64,000 bases of DNA from an uncultured Tateyamaria sp. (GTDB lineage Bacteria; Pseudomonadota; Alphaproteobacteria; Rhodobacterales; Rhodobacteraceae). Below are positions 44,886-54,230 of this stretch, piece by piece (positions within the stretch are counted from its first letter, which is position 1; each line of letters opens with the position of its first letter). The translations under genes and the position numbers were made by a program. The stretch is taken from assembly GCF_947504105.1 (NCBI RefSeq), contig NZ_CANNGP010000001.1, positions 1 through 64,000 on the forward strand, written 5' to 3'. Below the pieces are notes generated by a model. The model saw nothing but the letters and a program-made list of their open reading frames with translations. It was not told the DNA's origin and searched no databases.

Positions 44886-47351
44886 ATGGTAGTGGTGTTT
44901 CAGTGGCTTGTCCGCCTGACGGCGGCGCTGATCGTGCTGGCTGTTCTGGGTGTGGGCATGGTGTATTACCTCGCCGCACGGTCTCTGCCAAATTACGACG
45001 CACGTGTGCGTGTGCCTGCTATCTCTGCCCCGGTCGAGATCGTGCGCGACAACGCCAACGTCCCGCACATCTTTGGTGAGACGGACGCAGACGTATTTCA
45101 CGGCCTGGGCTTTGCCCATGCGCAGGACCGATTGTGGCAAATGATGATGCTGCGCCGCACAGCACAAGGGCGACTCAGCGAGCTTTTTGGCATGACGACC
45201 GTTGATGTCGACAGCTTCGTCCGCCGACTTGATATCTATCGCCTGTCCGTCCAATCGGTCGAAGCGCAGGACCCGGCCACCCGCGCCGCCCTCGAAGCCT
45301 ATGCCTCTGGTGTGAATGCCCGTCTCGACCAGATCAATGCCGAGGCTCTGGGGCGCGGCGCGCCTGAGATGTTTTTGTTCAACACACCGTTGGCGCCCTG
45401 GCGGCCCGCCGACAGTATCGCCGTGGCCAAGCTCATGGGCCTGCAACTGTCCGGACACCTGAGCGAGGAAGTGCTTCGGGCGCGTATGTCACTGGCCCTC
45501 GACGACCCTGCCCGGCTGGCAGATATTCTGCCCGACGTGCCGGGTGAAGGCATTGCCAGCCTGCCCGAATACGCCGCGCTCGTTCCAGGCGTGGAACAGG
45601 ACTACGCCGTTGCAGACGTCAAAACCCACCCCCTCTCGCCCTTCAAACCCCGCGGCTTTTCAGGCGCCTCCAATGCCTGGGCCGCCGCCACGGCACGCTC
45701 GGCATCCGGCGGCACCTTACTGGCCAATGACCCGCATCTTGGCTTTTCCGCCCCCGCGATCTGGTATCTTGCCCGGCTTGAGCTGCGCACCGGTGGCGTG
45801 ATCGGCGGCACGATCCCCGGCATGCCCACGGTCCTCACCGGACGTTCCGACCGTCTCGGCTGGGGCCTCACCACCGCCTATGTCGATGATCAGGATGTGT
45901 TCATTGAGGAACTGAACCCCGAAAACCCGTCCGAGTACCGCACCCCCACGGGCTGGAAAGAGTTCGAAAGCCGCGACTCGATCCTGCAAATCGCGGATGA
46001 GGACCCCATCACGCTGACCCTGCGCTGGACTGACAACGGCCCCGTCCTGCCCGGCAGCTTCCGCAACCTGCGCTCCGTCACACCGCCGGGTCATGTCGCC
46101 GCCCTCAGCTGGACCGTGCTCAGCCCGCGCGACACCTCCTTGTCGGCCGCCATGGGGATCATGAAATCGCAAACGGTGGCCGAAGCCATCACAGCCGGCG
46201 AAGACTACGTTGCACCCGCCCAGAACATCACTCTGGTCTACCGCGGCTCAATCGCGATGAAAACCATTGGCGCGGTCCCGAAACGCAGCGAAGCCCACCA
46301 AAGCCAGGGTCGGCTCCCCTCCCTCGGTTGGCGGGCCGAAAACCGCTGGCAAGGGCGCATGGCCTATACTTCGAACCCCGGCTTCGTCTCACCTGTGGGC
46401 GGCATCCTCGGCAACACCAACAACAAGACGGTCGACCGTCCCTTTCCCAACCACATCAGCTTTGTCTGGGGCGACACCCAGCGCGTACAACGCTGGCGGC
46501 GCCTGATGCAGGCGCGCGAGGTGCACACCCGCGACAGCTTCATCGAAGCGCAACTCGACACGGTCAGCTTCACCGCCCGCTCGCTCCTGCCGCTGATCGG
46601 GGCGGAGCTTTGGTTCACGGGAGAGGCAGCCCCGTCAGACACACCCGAACGCCAACGCCAACGTGCCCTCGCGCTGCTTGCCGAGTGGAACGGCGAAATG
46701 AACGAACACTGGCCCGAGCCACTGATTTACGCCGCGTGGCTGCGCAAGCTTCAGGACAGGCTGATCCGGGATGAACTCGGACCGATGGCCGATACGCTAA
46801 CGCATGTGGAACCACTGTTCATCGAACGCGTCTTTCGCAACGTGGGTGGCGCGGGCATCTGGTGCGACGTCCGCCAGTCCGCCCCGGTCGAAACCTGCCC
46901 CGACATGGCAAGGCTGGCCCTCGACGATGCGCTGCTCGAAATCAATGAAACTTATGGCAGCCAGCTCGAATCCCTGCGCTGGGGTGACGCGCACCAGGCC
47001 ACCCACGACCACCAGGTGCTGGGCGAGGTGCCGATCCTGCGTTACTTCGTCAACATCCGGCAAAGCACATCCGGTGGCGACAACACGCTTTTGCGCGGAT
47101 TGACCAAGGGAACCGGCCCCGACCCGTTCCACAATGTCCACGGCGCAGGCTACCGCGGCGTCTACGACTTCGCCGATCCAAATTCCTCGGTCTTTGTCAT
47201 CTCGACCGGGCAATCGGGCCACTTTCTGTCCCGCCACTACGACGATATGGCCCAGCTGTGGCGACGCGGCGAATACATCCCGATGTCACTGGACGAAGGG
47301 CTGGCCCGCGCCGCCGCCGTTGGGGTCACGCGGCTTGAGCCGCTGCAATGA
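44886..47351 (+). CDS. Penicillin acylase family protein (Ntn hydrolase)
   Basis: An 821-residue Ntn hydrolase precursor. An N-terminal hydrophobic segment (about 6-30) serves as signal or anchor, placing the enzyme in the periplasm. The alpha-chain part precedes the cleavage site GA|SNAWA, where Ser262 becomes the new N terminus and nucleophile of the beta chain. Further signatures are [35 protein letters not shown] and [18 protein letters not shown]. The family cleaves amides such as beta-lactam side chains or acyl-homoserine lactones; the natural substrate here is unknown. AAGGAG precedes the ATG. The rluE gene overlaps its stop (ATGA). Confidence 0.93.
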   Translation: MVVVFQWLVRLTAALIVLAVLGVGMVYYLAARSLPNYDARVRVPAISAPVEIVRDNANVPHIFGETDADVFHGLGFAHAQDRLWQMMMLRRTAQGRLSELFGMTTVDVDSFVRRLDIYRLSVQSVEAQDPATRAALEAYASGVNARLDQINAEALGRGAPEMFLFNTPLAPWRPADSIAVAKLMGLQLSGHLSEEVLRARMSLALDDPARLADILPDVPGEGIASLPEYAALVPGVEQDYAVADVKTHPLSPFKPRGFSGASNAWAAATARSASGGTLLANDPHLGFSAPAIWYLARLELRTGGVIGGTIPGMPTVLTGRSDRLGWGLTTAYVDDQDVFIEELNPENPSEYRTPTGWKEFESRDSILQIADEDPITLTLRWTDNGPVLPGSFRNLRSVTPPGHVAALSWTVLSPRDTSLSAAMGIMKSQTVAEAITAGEDYVAPAQNITLVYRGSIAMKTIGAVPKRSEAHQSQGRLPSLGWRAENRWQGRMAYTSNPGFVSPVGGILGNTNNKTVDRPFPNHISFVWGDTQRVQRWRRLMQAREVHTRDSFIEAQLDTVSFTARSLLPLIGAELWFTGEAAPSDTPERQRQRALALLAEWNGEMNEHWPEPLIYAAWLRKLQDRLIRDELGPMADTLTHVEPLFIERVFRNVGGAGIWCDVRQSAPVETCPDMARLALDDALLEINETYGSQLESLRWGDAHQATHDHQVLGEVPILRYFVNIRQSTSGGDNTLLRGLTKGTGPDPFHNVHGAGYRGVYDFADPNSSVFVISTGQSGHFLSRHYDDMAQLWRRGEYIPMSLDEGLARAAAVGVTRLEPLQ

Positions 47352-47890
47352 CGACAATCCTGTTCAACAAACCCTACGGCGTGCTGTCGCAATTCACCGA
47401 CAAAGGGACCCAAGGCTCGCCCCGTCCCACCCTCTCAAACTACATCGATGTGCCGGGCGTCTACGCCGCGGGCAGACTGGACCGTGACAGCGAAGGGCTG
47501 ATGGTTCTGACCAGCGACGGCAAGTTGCAGGCCAAGATCGCGCACCCAAAGTACAAAGCGCCCAAGACCTACCTTGCACAGGTCGAAGGCACCGTGACCG
47601 ACGGCGCGCTCCAAGCCTTGCGCACAGGCATCACGCTCAAGGACGGCCCGACAAAACCGGCCAAGGCCCGCGCCATTGCGCCGCCAGATGTCTGGGACCG
47701 CGATCCACCCATCCGCGTGCGCAGATCCGTGCCTGACAGTTGGTTGGCGCTCACCATTGTCGAAGGGCGCAACCGGCAGGTCAGGCGGATGACGGCACAT
47801 GTGGGCCTTCCCACGCTGCGGCTGATCCGGGTCCGCATCGACGCTTGGACATTGGACGATCTGTACCCCGGTGAATGGCGCCCGGTATGA
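47348..47890 (+). CDS. rluE: 23S rRNA pseudouridine synthase RluE-like
   Basis: A 180-residue pseudouridine synthase of the RsuA/RluE group, without the N-terminal S4 domain, as in RluE (which modifies U2457 of 23S rRNA). The catalytic motif is [19 protein letters not shown] (active Asp), followed by [14 protein letters not shown] and the [24 protein letters not shown] end. Its start is inside the stop codon of the penicillin acylase gene, an odd coupling between a periplasmic hydrolase and an rRNA enzyme that is probably just packing. Confidence 0.93.
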   Translation: MTTILFNKPYGVLSQFTDKGTQGSPRPTLSNYIDVPGVYAAGRLDRDSEGLMVLTSDGKLQAKIAHPKYKAPKTYLAQVEGTVTDGALQALRTGITLKDGPTKPAKARAIAPPDVWDRDPPIRVRRSVPDSWLALTIVEGRNRQVRRMTAHVGLPTLRLIRVRIDAWTLDDLYPGEWRPV

Positions 47891-47897
47891 TCAGAAT

Positions 47898-47948
47898 TTG
47901 ACACGGGTTCTGAAAAGGTTTCGGCTCCAACCCGGAGAATCGTGTCAA
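47898..47948. terminator. Inverted repeat between rluE and hflX
   Basis: Arms ttgacacg (47898-47905) and cgtgtcaa (47941-47948) are perfect, with an inner gggtt/aaccc pair. The loop is long and there is no T-run, so a bidirectional terminator is only a suggestion. Confidence 0.4.
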
Positions 47949-47967
47949 TTTCCAGATATCTTCCGCG

Positions 47968-49239
47968 TCAAAGACCCTCGAATCGTGCTTTCTGGATCGC
48001 AGTCCAACGCACGTCGAACTCGAACCCCTCTTCGCCCTGCCGCTCGGCCTGCACCACGTCCTGCTCGAACAACCACGCGCGCTTGCGCCCCTCGGCATAG
48101 GGCAAAATCAGCGTCTCTTCGGTCACGGCGCCCTGCAACGTGTCGGCCACGTTCACCAGCAGAGCCGCGATCCCCTCACCGGTGATCGCCGACATGGCAA
48201 AAACGTCGTCCTCTCGCTTGGCACGTGCGCGGACCGCATCCGCCTCATCATCAGGCAACAGGTCAATCTTGTTCCAGACCTCAACCATCTCACGACCTTC
48301 GCCCACACCCAGATCGGTCAGAATGGTGCGTACATCCTCGGCCTGCGCGTCGGTTTCGGGGTGCGAGATATCACGCACATGCAGAATCACATCCGCCGCC
48401 AGAACCTCTTCCAATGTCGCCCGGAACGACGCAACCAACTCGGTTGGCAAGTCCGAGATAAATCCAACCGTGTCCGACAGGATCACTTCGGGGCCGTCTT
48501 CCAACTCCACCCGTCGCATGGTCGGGTCCAAAGTGGCGAACAGCATATCCTTGGCCATCACATCCGCCCCGGTCAGGCGGTTGAATAAAGTCGATTTGCC
48601 AGCGTTTGTGTATCCGACAAGGGCTACAATCGGATATGGGACCTTGGCCCGCGCTGCCCGGTGCAGGGTCCGCGTCTTGACCACTTTGTCCAGCTGACGA
48701 CGCAGCCGCACCAGCTGCGTGTCGATGGCACGGCGGTCCGCCTCGATCTGCGTTTCACCAGGACCGCCCACAAACCCCAGCCCGCCGCGCTGGCGTTCCA
48801 GGTGGGTCCATGCACGAACAAGACGTGTGCGTTGATAGCTCAGCGCCGCCATCTCGACCTGCAGCACACCTTCGCGGGTTGCGGCACGGTCGCTGAAAAT
48901 CTCCAAAATCAGGCCTGTGCGATCGAGCAGCTTGACCTTCCAAGCCTTTTCGAGATTGCGCTGTTGCACGGGCGTGACCGGCCCGTCGATCAGCACAAGC
49001 TCAACGTCGGCCTCCTTGATACGTTCGGCGAGTTCCTCGATCTTGCCGGACCCGAACAGCAGGCCAGCACGGACGCGTGGCAACGGCACAATCTCGCTGC
49101 CCACCACCTCGAGCTCGAGCAGCGCATGGGCCAAAGACACGGCTTCGGCCAGCGCGAATTTCGCTTCGCGCCGGTCAGGATCAGATTTGATATCGGGGTG
49201 GAGCACCCACGCGCGGGTAAACTCCGGCAGCTCACCCAT
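47968..49239 (-). CDS. hflX: GTPase HflX
   Basis: A 423-residue ribosome-associated GTPase that splits stalled or hibernating 70S ribosomes. The N-terminal HflX domain includes GLLFGSGKIEEL and LVLIDGPVTPVQQRNLEK, a coiled-coil QRGGLGFVGGPGETQIEADRR, then the G domain with GYTNAGKSTLFN (G1), DTVGFISDLP (G3) and WNKIDLL (G4). The start used is the ATG at 49239, which shares a base with the hfq stop (TGATG); a TTG lies one codon upstream. The hfq-hflX order is widespread. Confidence 0.96.
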   Translation of the reverse strand: MGELPEFTRAWVLHPDIKSDPDRREAKFALAEAVSLAHALLELEVVGSEIVPLPRVRAGLLFGSGKIEELAERIKEADVELVLIDGPVTPVQQRNLEKAWKVKLLDRTGLILEIFSDRAATREGVLQVEMAALSYQRTRLVRAWTHLERQRGGLGFVGGPGETQIEADRRAIDTQLVRLRRQLDKVVKTRTLHRAARAKVPYPIVALVGYTNAGKSTLFNRLTGADVMAKDMLFATLDPTMRRVELEDGPEVILSDTVGFISDLPTELVASFRATLEEVLAADVILHVRDISHPETDAQAEDVRTILTDLGVGEGREMVEVWNKIDLLPDDEADAVRARAKREDDVFAMSAITGEGIAALLVNVADTLQGAVTEETLILPYAEGRKRAWLFEQDVVQAERQGEEGFEFDVRWTAIQKARFEGL

Positions 49240-49478
49240 CAAGAAGCGTCTTCGCCCTCATACAGGCTGATCGGCTGGCTTGGCATGATGGTCGAGATGG
49301 CGTGTTTATAGACAAGCTGGCTTTGACCATCGCGGCGCAACAGGACACAGAAGTTGTCAAACCACGTGATAACCCCCTGCAATTTCACACCATTGATCAG
49401 GAAGATGGTCACGGGCACCTTGGTCTTGCGCACGTGATTCAGAAATGCATCTTGTAAATTTTGTCGGTCCGAAGCCAT
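49239..49478 (-). CDS. hfq: RNA chaperone Hfq
   Basis: A 79-residue Sm-like protein that forms hexamers and pairs small RNAs with mRNAs. The Sm1 motif ([29 protein letters not shown]) and the Sm2 YKHAIST motif are intact; the C-terminal tail is short, as in other alphaproteobacteria. AAGGG lies upstream of the ATG. It is coupled to hflX by a one-base overlap and separated from trkH by a terminator, so it probably has its own promoter in the 128-bp gap 49479-49606. Confidence 0.98.
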
Positions 49479-49568
49479 GTCGGTTAACCCTTTTTTTCTT
49501 GCTAGGCCTGCGGATCAGACCGTCCCTCCGGACAGAGTATGTCTTGGGGCTTGGGAAGATTCCAGCCC

Positions 49569-49590
49569 AAAAAACAGTCCGTTACGGACC
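49569..49590 (-). terminator. Intrinsic terminator of the trkA-trkH operon
   Basis: On the minus strand: arms GTCCG and CGGAC around TAA, then TGTTTTTT. It lies 17 bp past the trkH stop and ahead of hfq, which separates hfq-hflX from trkAH. Confidence 0.7.
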
Positions 49591-49606
49591 TACCGCGAAG
49601 GCCCGC

Positions 49607-51154
49607 CTACCCGCGCCACAAATCGGGTGTAAAAAGTGCGATGATGGCCAGTGTCTCCAGCCGCCCCAACACCATGGCGGCGATAAAGATCGTCTTGGCC
49701 CCGCCATTCAATTCGATCAGGGCAATCGGGGCATCCGCAGCCACCTCCAAAAGTGGTCCGGTGGTCGACAGCCCCGACACCGCAAGGACCAAGGCAGTGT
49801 CAAAGGCCACCCCGGTCAGCGTCAGCAGGATCGTGATCAGCGCAAGCGTCAGGGCAAAGAGCATGAAGAATATCCAGGCGATGAATGCACCATCCTTTTG
49901 CAGACGCCGCGCGCGCGGTCCGGCACTGCTGACCGATGATGGATGCACCAGCCGTTCCATCTCGCGCACGCCGTTGCGATAAAGTGCAAACACGCGCAAT
50001 AGCTTGACCCCACCCGCCGTGGTGGCGACCCCCCCGCCGATCAGCGCCAACCCCATCAGCAACAGACCCGGGGTCAGGAGCCCGGACCAGGCTTGGGCAT
50101 CTGCCCAATGCGCAGATGCAAAACCGGTCGTGGTCAGAAAGGACAACACTGTAAACGCGCTGCCCCAAAGTGCGCGACCTGCATCCACCACGTCACGCTC
50201 GGCCGCAACGTCGAAGGCGCCAAGGAAATGGCGTAGAAACAGGAACACAGGCACCGCAACCACAACCGCTATGCCAATGCGAAACTCCGGGTCCTGCGGC
50301 AGTCCACCCGATTCAGCTGTGGTCGTATCGGTTGAAAAGGTCAGGCGCGATAAGGCGAACAGCATGAACAGCAGCATCACCGCCTCACCCGCCATGCCAG
50401 AGCCACCTCCGCCCAGCCCCCCGACAGGCGATATGCCAGAGGTCGCCATGATCGCCATGGCGTGACAAATGGCGATCAGTCCCACATCTCCGCCCACAGC
50501 AAGCAGAACCCACAACAGCAGGGTCAGACCCGCGTAGATCGGGATCAGAACCGCCGACACCTTGGCCAGACGGCGCCGTACCTCTGGGGCGGTCATGCCG
50601 ATCTCCCGGCTGGCGCTGCGCCCCGGTTCGGCGCGGGCGGTCACTTCGAACCCACCAAGGTTAAGGGGCGCCAGAATGGCCGAAGCGGCCACCCACATCA
50701 GCAACCCGCCCAACCAGCCCACAAGTGAGCGCCAAAGATGCAAGGTGCCGTTCAACCGCCCCGGATCATCGAACATCGTGGCACCGGTCGTGGTGATGGC
50801 GCTGACCATTTCGACATAAGCGTTCAGGAACGTCGTGGTGCGCAGGCCCTCGTAGAACGGCACGGCAAGAATGACGGGCAAGATGACAAAGGCGCTCATC
50901 AGGGACAGAAGCGGCCCCAACGTACCATGCCGCGGATCGCGCCCCGCATGCGCCAGGCCGATAAGGCCAAAGATCACCACCCCAAGAACACCCGAGTACA
51001 GAAATGCCCGCGCTGCCACGAGGTCCCGCACCACACCGCCATATATGGCGGGCACCAGCATAGCCGCGGAAAAGACGCCAAACAGCAACAGGAACAGCGG
51101 CAGTTGCAGAACCGACGCCCAGAACGGTTGCCGCGGTTGCGCGCGCCCCTGCAT
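49607..51154 (-). CDS. trkH: Trk potassium uptake system membrane subunit TrkH
   Basis: A 515-residue potassium channel-like transporter subunit with about ten helices and P-loop repeats (EMVSAITTTGATMF, ATSGISPVGGLGGGGS, TTTGFASAHWA, VSGLSTTGPLLEV), each with the pore-lining Gly. It imports K+ under control of the cytosolic TrkA ring. The ATG shares one base with the trkA stop (TGATG), so the two are translated together. A terminator follows. Confidence 0.95.
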   Translation of the reverse strand: MQGRAQPRQPFWASVLQLPLFLLLFGVFSAAMLVPAIYGGVVRDLVAARAFLYSGVLGVVIFGLIGLAHAGRDPRHGTLGPLLSLMSAFVILPVILAVPFYEGLRTTTFLNAYVEMVSAITTTGATMFDDPGRLNGTLHLWRSLVGWLGGLLMWVAASAILAPLNLGGFEVTARAEPGRSASREIGMTAPEVRRRLAKVSAVLIPIYAGLTLLLWVLLAVGGDVGLIAICHAMAIMATSGISPVGGLGGGGSGMAGEAVMLLFMLFALSRLTFSTDTTTAESGGLPQDPEFRIGIAVVVAVPVFLFLRHFLGAFDVAAERDVVDAGRALWGSAFTVLSFLTTTGFASAHWADAQAWSGLLTPGLLLMGLALIGGGVATTAGGVKLLRVFALYRNGVREMERLVHPSSVSSAGPRARRLQKDGAFIAWIFFMLFALTLALITILLTLTGVAFDTALVLAVSGLSTTGPLLEVAADAPIALIELNGGAKTIFIAAMVLGRLETLAIIALFTPDLWRG

Positions 51155-52530
51155 CAGAAAAAGTCGATGGACACCTGCATCAGGCGCTCCACCTCGGGCA
51201 CGTCGGTGGCCAGGGCAAAGATGGCGATCACATCACCCTCGTCAATGCGGGTGCTGCCCACCGGCCGGATCACATCGTCCCCCTTGCGCACAGCCCCGAT
51301 CAAAACGCCCTCAGGAAAATCAATCTCGTTGATCTTCTTGCCCGCCAGGGGTGAGGTCGACAGCACCTCGGCCTCTATCACCTCGGCGTCCGCATCCCCG
51401 ATGGAATAGACCGAGCGCACGCGCCCATGCCGAATGTGGCGCAGGATCGACGACACCGTTGTGGCACGCGGATTGATATAGGCGTCAATACCAAGCGGTC
51501 CCATCATAGGCACCAACGTGGGATCGTTGATCAGGGCAATGGCATAGGGGCAGCCCTCGGCCTTGGCGCGTACGGCGGCCAGCATGTTCGTTTTGTCATC
51601 ATCAGTCACGGCCAGCATGGCATCGGCGCGCGACACGCCCGCCTCGGCCAACAGGGTCACGTCCAGACCATCCCCGTTCAAGACAATGGTACGCTCAAGC
51701 GCCTCGGCCGCCAGTTCGGCACAGCTTCGGTTGCGCTCGATCACCTTGGCGCGCACGCGGCTCGCACGCTGTTCAAGGGCGCGGGCCACGGTCAGGCCGA
51801 CATTGCCACCGCCCACCAGAACCACACGCTCTTGCTTGCGCATCGTCTTGCCAAACACCTCCATGGTGCGCGGCACATCATCCACATGGGCAAAGACATA
51901 GGCCTCGTCCCCGGCAAACAGCTGGTCGGACGCTTCGGGGGCAAAGAGCATCCCGTCGCGGCGCACACCCACGACGACCACGCGCAGGGTCGAAAACAGG
52001 TCGGTCAGCTGACGCAGTGGAGTATTCAGAACCGGGCAATCCGCGTCCAACGCGATGCCCAGAAGCTGTGCCTGCCCATCAATGAACAGTTCGGTATCAA
52101 ATGCGGCAGGTGCACTGAGACGCTGCAAGGCTGCGGCGGCCACCTCGCGCTCGGGCGAAATCACCACATCGATGGGCATGTGATCGCGCCGATACAAGTC
52201 GGAATAAATGGCGGTCAGGTAGGACTGACTGCGCAGACGCGCGATCTTGCGGTTTACGCCAAACACGGAATGGGCCACCTGGCAGGTGACCATGTTCACC
52301 TCGTCCGAATAAGTTGCAGCGATCACCATATCGGCATCGCGCGCACCCGCGCGGTCCAGCACATCGGGGTAACTGGCAAAGCCCGCCACACCCTGCACAT
52401 CCAGCGTGTCAGTGGCCCGACGCACCAGATCGGGATCACTATCGACCACCGTGACGTCGTTGCGCTCGCCCGAAAGATGGCGCGCAATCTGCCACCCCAC
52501 CTGGCCAGCCCCGCAGATGATGACCTTCAT
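51154..52530 (-). CDS. trkA: Trk system regulatory subunit TrkA
   Basis: A 458-residue cytosolic gating protein with two RCK repeats, each a Rossmann NAD-binding domain (KVIICGAGQVGWQIARHL at residue 2 and RVVLVGGGNVGLTVARAL near 232) followed by a TrkA_C domain. It binds nucleotides and controls TrkH. The ATG at 52530 gives the family N terminus MKVIICGAG; the frame runs nine codons further upstream. In many Rhodobacterales it follows ntrX directly; here two opposite-strand genes lie between. Confidence 0.96.
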   Translation of the reverse strand: MKVIICGAGQVGWQIARHLSGERNDVTVVDSDPDLVRRATDTLDVQGVAGFASYPDVLDRAGARDADMVIAATYSDEVNMVTCQVAHSVFGVNRKIARLRSQSYLTAIYSDLYRRDHMPIDVVISPEREVAAAALQRLSAPAAFDTELFIDGQAQLLGIALDADCPVLNTPLRQLTDLFSTLRVVVVGVRRDGMLFAPEASDQLFAGDEAYVFAHVDDVPRTMEVFGKTMRKQERVVLVGGGNVGLTVARALEQRASRVRAKVIERNRSCAELAAEALERTIVLNGDGLDVTLLAEAGVSRADAMLAVTDDDKTNMLAAVRAKAEGCPYAIALINDPTLVPMMGPLGIDAYINPRATTVSSILRHIRHGRVRSVYSIGDADAEVIEAEVLSTSPLAGKKINEIDFPEGVLIGAVRKGDDVIRPVGSTRIDEGDVIAIFALATDVPEVERLMQVSIDFF

Positions 52531-52676
52531 CCATGTCCCCGTTTTGACGTGCCGCATCGCAGCACATTCAGCCTCTTTGCATGACAGACGGGGCGCAGGC
52601 GGTCAACGTTTGCGCAAAGTCAGCCAACGGGCATTCGTGAATTGTCAAACCGGACGGGCTTCGGCAAGATCAGGGC

Positions 52677-53138
52677 ATGCGCGCCATCGTCACTCTTCTC
52701 ACCCCTCTGGTTCTGTCCGCGTGCCTGCCGCTGTCAACCTACTATGCCGAGGGCGTCAGCTTTGCCCAATTCGAACGGGACAACACCAATTGCGATGTGC
52801 GTGCATTGCGCGATGCCCCTGTAGCAAACCAGGTCCGGCAAGGCGCACCACGCTATATTCCGCGCCGGATCTGCAACAAGGACGGTGATTGCTACAGCCG
52901 CGGCTACTGGGTGCCCGGTGACGTGTATTCGGTTGACGTGAACGCCAATCTGCGCTCCCGGGTCAAGGGGCAGTGCATGGGGGATCGTGGTTACCGTCCT
53001 GTCGAAATTCCTGCCTGCCCGCAGGGGGTTGCAAATGCCGCCCCGCCCGGCCCCTCAAGCACGCTGCCCCGGCTGAACGCCCGCAGCTGCGCCATCAAGA
53101 CCGGCGATGGCCGGTTCCGCGTCGTTACCCAAGGATAA
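52677..53138 (+). CDS. Cysteine-rich lipoprotein of unknown function
   Basis: A 153-residue exported protein with a short lipobox signal (VLSAC, Cys at 16). The mature part contains several further cysteines (NCDV, RICNKDGDCY, GQCMGD, IPACPQ, RSCAIK) and aromatic/Gly residues, suggesting a disulfide-stabilised periplasmic or outer-membrane protein. I do not recognise a named family. It is the first of two plus-strand genes inserted between trkA and ntrX, and its stop is two bases before the next start. Confidence 0.75.
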   Translation: MRAIVTLLTPLVLSACLPLSTYYAEGVSFAQFERDNTNCDVRALRDAPVANQVRQGAPRYIPRRICNKDGDCYSRGYWVPGDVYSVDVNANLRSRVKGQCMGDRGYRPVEIPACPQGVANAAPPGPSSTLPRLNARSCAIKTGDGRFRVVTQG

Positions 53139-53140
53139 AC

Positions 53141-54154
53141 ATGACCACAGACCTCGCCCGGGCCAAAGCCGTTGTGCTAGCCCATCACGCCGCCCTCGGG
53201 CGCGCCGAACCCGGATGCTGCGCCACCGCGCTGTCGCAGCACTTTCTGCCCGACACGCTGTGGCGCGGCATGCACCCGTTCCACGAACAGCGCGGTCCCC
53301 AAGCGGTGGCCGAGGCATTCTGGTCCCCCTTCCTGACCGCCATGTCCCGCGTGCAGCGACGGCAGGATGTCTTCTTTGCCGGACACAACCATCTGGACGA
53401 AGGGGGCGGCACTTGGGTCGCGTCCATGGGTCATCTCATGGGTCTCTTCGATGCGCCTTTCCTTGGTATCCAGCCCACGCGCAAGATTGTCATGGTCCGC
53501 TATGCCGAGTTTTCGCGGGTCGAAGACGACCGAATTGTCGAACAGGCGTTGTTTGTCGATCTGCTGCACTTGATGGCACAGGCAGGTCAATATCCCCTGC
53601 CCGGTATGACCGGCGCGCAACTGGTTCAACCCGGGCCGATGACACATGACGGCCTGCTCTTTGACGATCAGGACCCCGCGGTCGGTCAGGACACACTCGA
53701 CCGGATTCACGCGATGATGGACGCAATCACGCAGGCCAACGCAACCGAAGCCCCGCCGTCACCGCAAGAGGAACTGGCCCGCGACTGGCATGATGACATG
53801 ACTTGGTGGGGCCCGACCGGGATCGGTGCAACCTACACAATCGACCGCTACATCGAACAGCATCAGCGTCCGTTCCGTACGCAGCTTGGCGCGCGTACGT
53901 TCAACGGCCACATCTGCCGCATGGCCGAAGGAAACTATGGTGGCTTCTTTGGCTGGCCAAACCTGACGATGGAATGCAGTGGTCCCTATCTCGGTCTACC
54001 GCCCTCGGGCCAAAAGGCGGATATGCGGGTGGTCGACATCTATCGTCGCGACGGTGACAAGCTGGCTGAGAACTGGGTGTTCATCGACATGCTGCATTTC
54101 CTGAACATGCAAGGACTCGATGTTCTGGCGCAGCTGGATGTGCGCAAAGGTTAA
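53141..54154 (+). CDS. SnoaL/NTF2-like protein with two tandem domains
   Basis: A 337-residue protein composed of two cone-shaped SnoaL/NTF2-like domains: about residues 5-170 (LSQHFLPDTLWRGMHPFHEQRGPQAVAEAFWSPFL) and 205-335 (DDMTWWGPTGIGATYTIDRYIEQHQRPFR). The fold is shared by polyketide cyclases and many small-molecule enzymes, so a catalytic role on an unknown substrate is plausible. The ATG at 53141 has AAGGA six bases upstream; the frame runs back into the lipoprotein gene but without support. With the lipoprotein it splits the conserved ntr-trk cluster. Confidence 0.82.
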   Translation: MTTDLARAKAVVLAHHAALGRAEPGCCATALSQHFLPDTLWRGMHPFHEQRGPQAVAEAFWSPFLTAMSRVQRRQDVFFAGHNHLDEGGGTWVASMGHLMGLFDAPFLGIQPTRKIVMVRYAEFSRVEDDRIVEQALFVDLLHLMAQAGQYPLPGMTGAQLVQPGPMTHDGLLFDDQDPAVGQDTLDRIHAMMDAITQANATEAPPSPQEELARDWHDDMTWWGPTGIGATYTIDRYIEQHQRPFRTQLGARTFNGHICRMAEGNYGGFFGWPNLTMECSGPYLGLPPSGQKADMRVVDIYRRDGDKLAENWVFIDMLHFLNMQGLDVLAQLDVRKG

Positions 54155-54205
54155 CGCATTTTAACCTTTGCGAATTTCAAGTCTCTGTTTTTGTTGAATT
54201 TTCCG

Positions 54206-54229
54206 AATCTGTCCCCGCGGGGACAGATT
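54206..54229. terminator. 24-bp perfect palindrome, likely bidirectional terminator
   Basis: The two 12-bp halves are exact complements (half-site aatctgtccccg). It sits between the convergent SnoaL-like gene and ntrX, one base beyond the end of ntrX. TT/AA-rich flanks are on both sides. Nineteen of its bases recur inside the HupE-like gene. Confidence 0.75.
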
Positions 54230-54230
54230 T

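Noticed and set aside
54160-54205. Independent small gene between the SnoaL-like gene and ntrX
   Set aside because: The 76-bp gap is AT-rich with a terminator palindrome and no start codon with a ribosome site.
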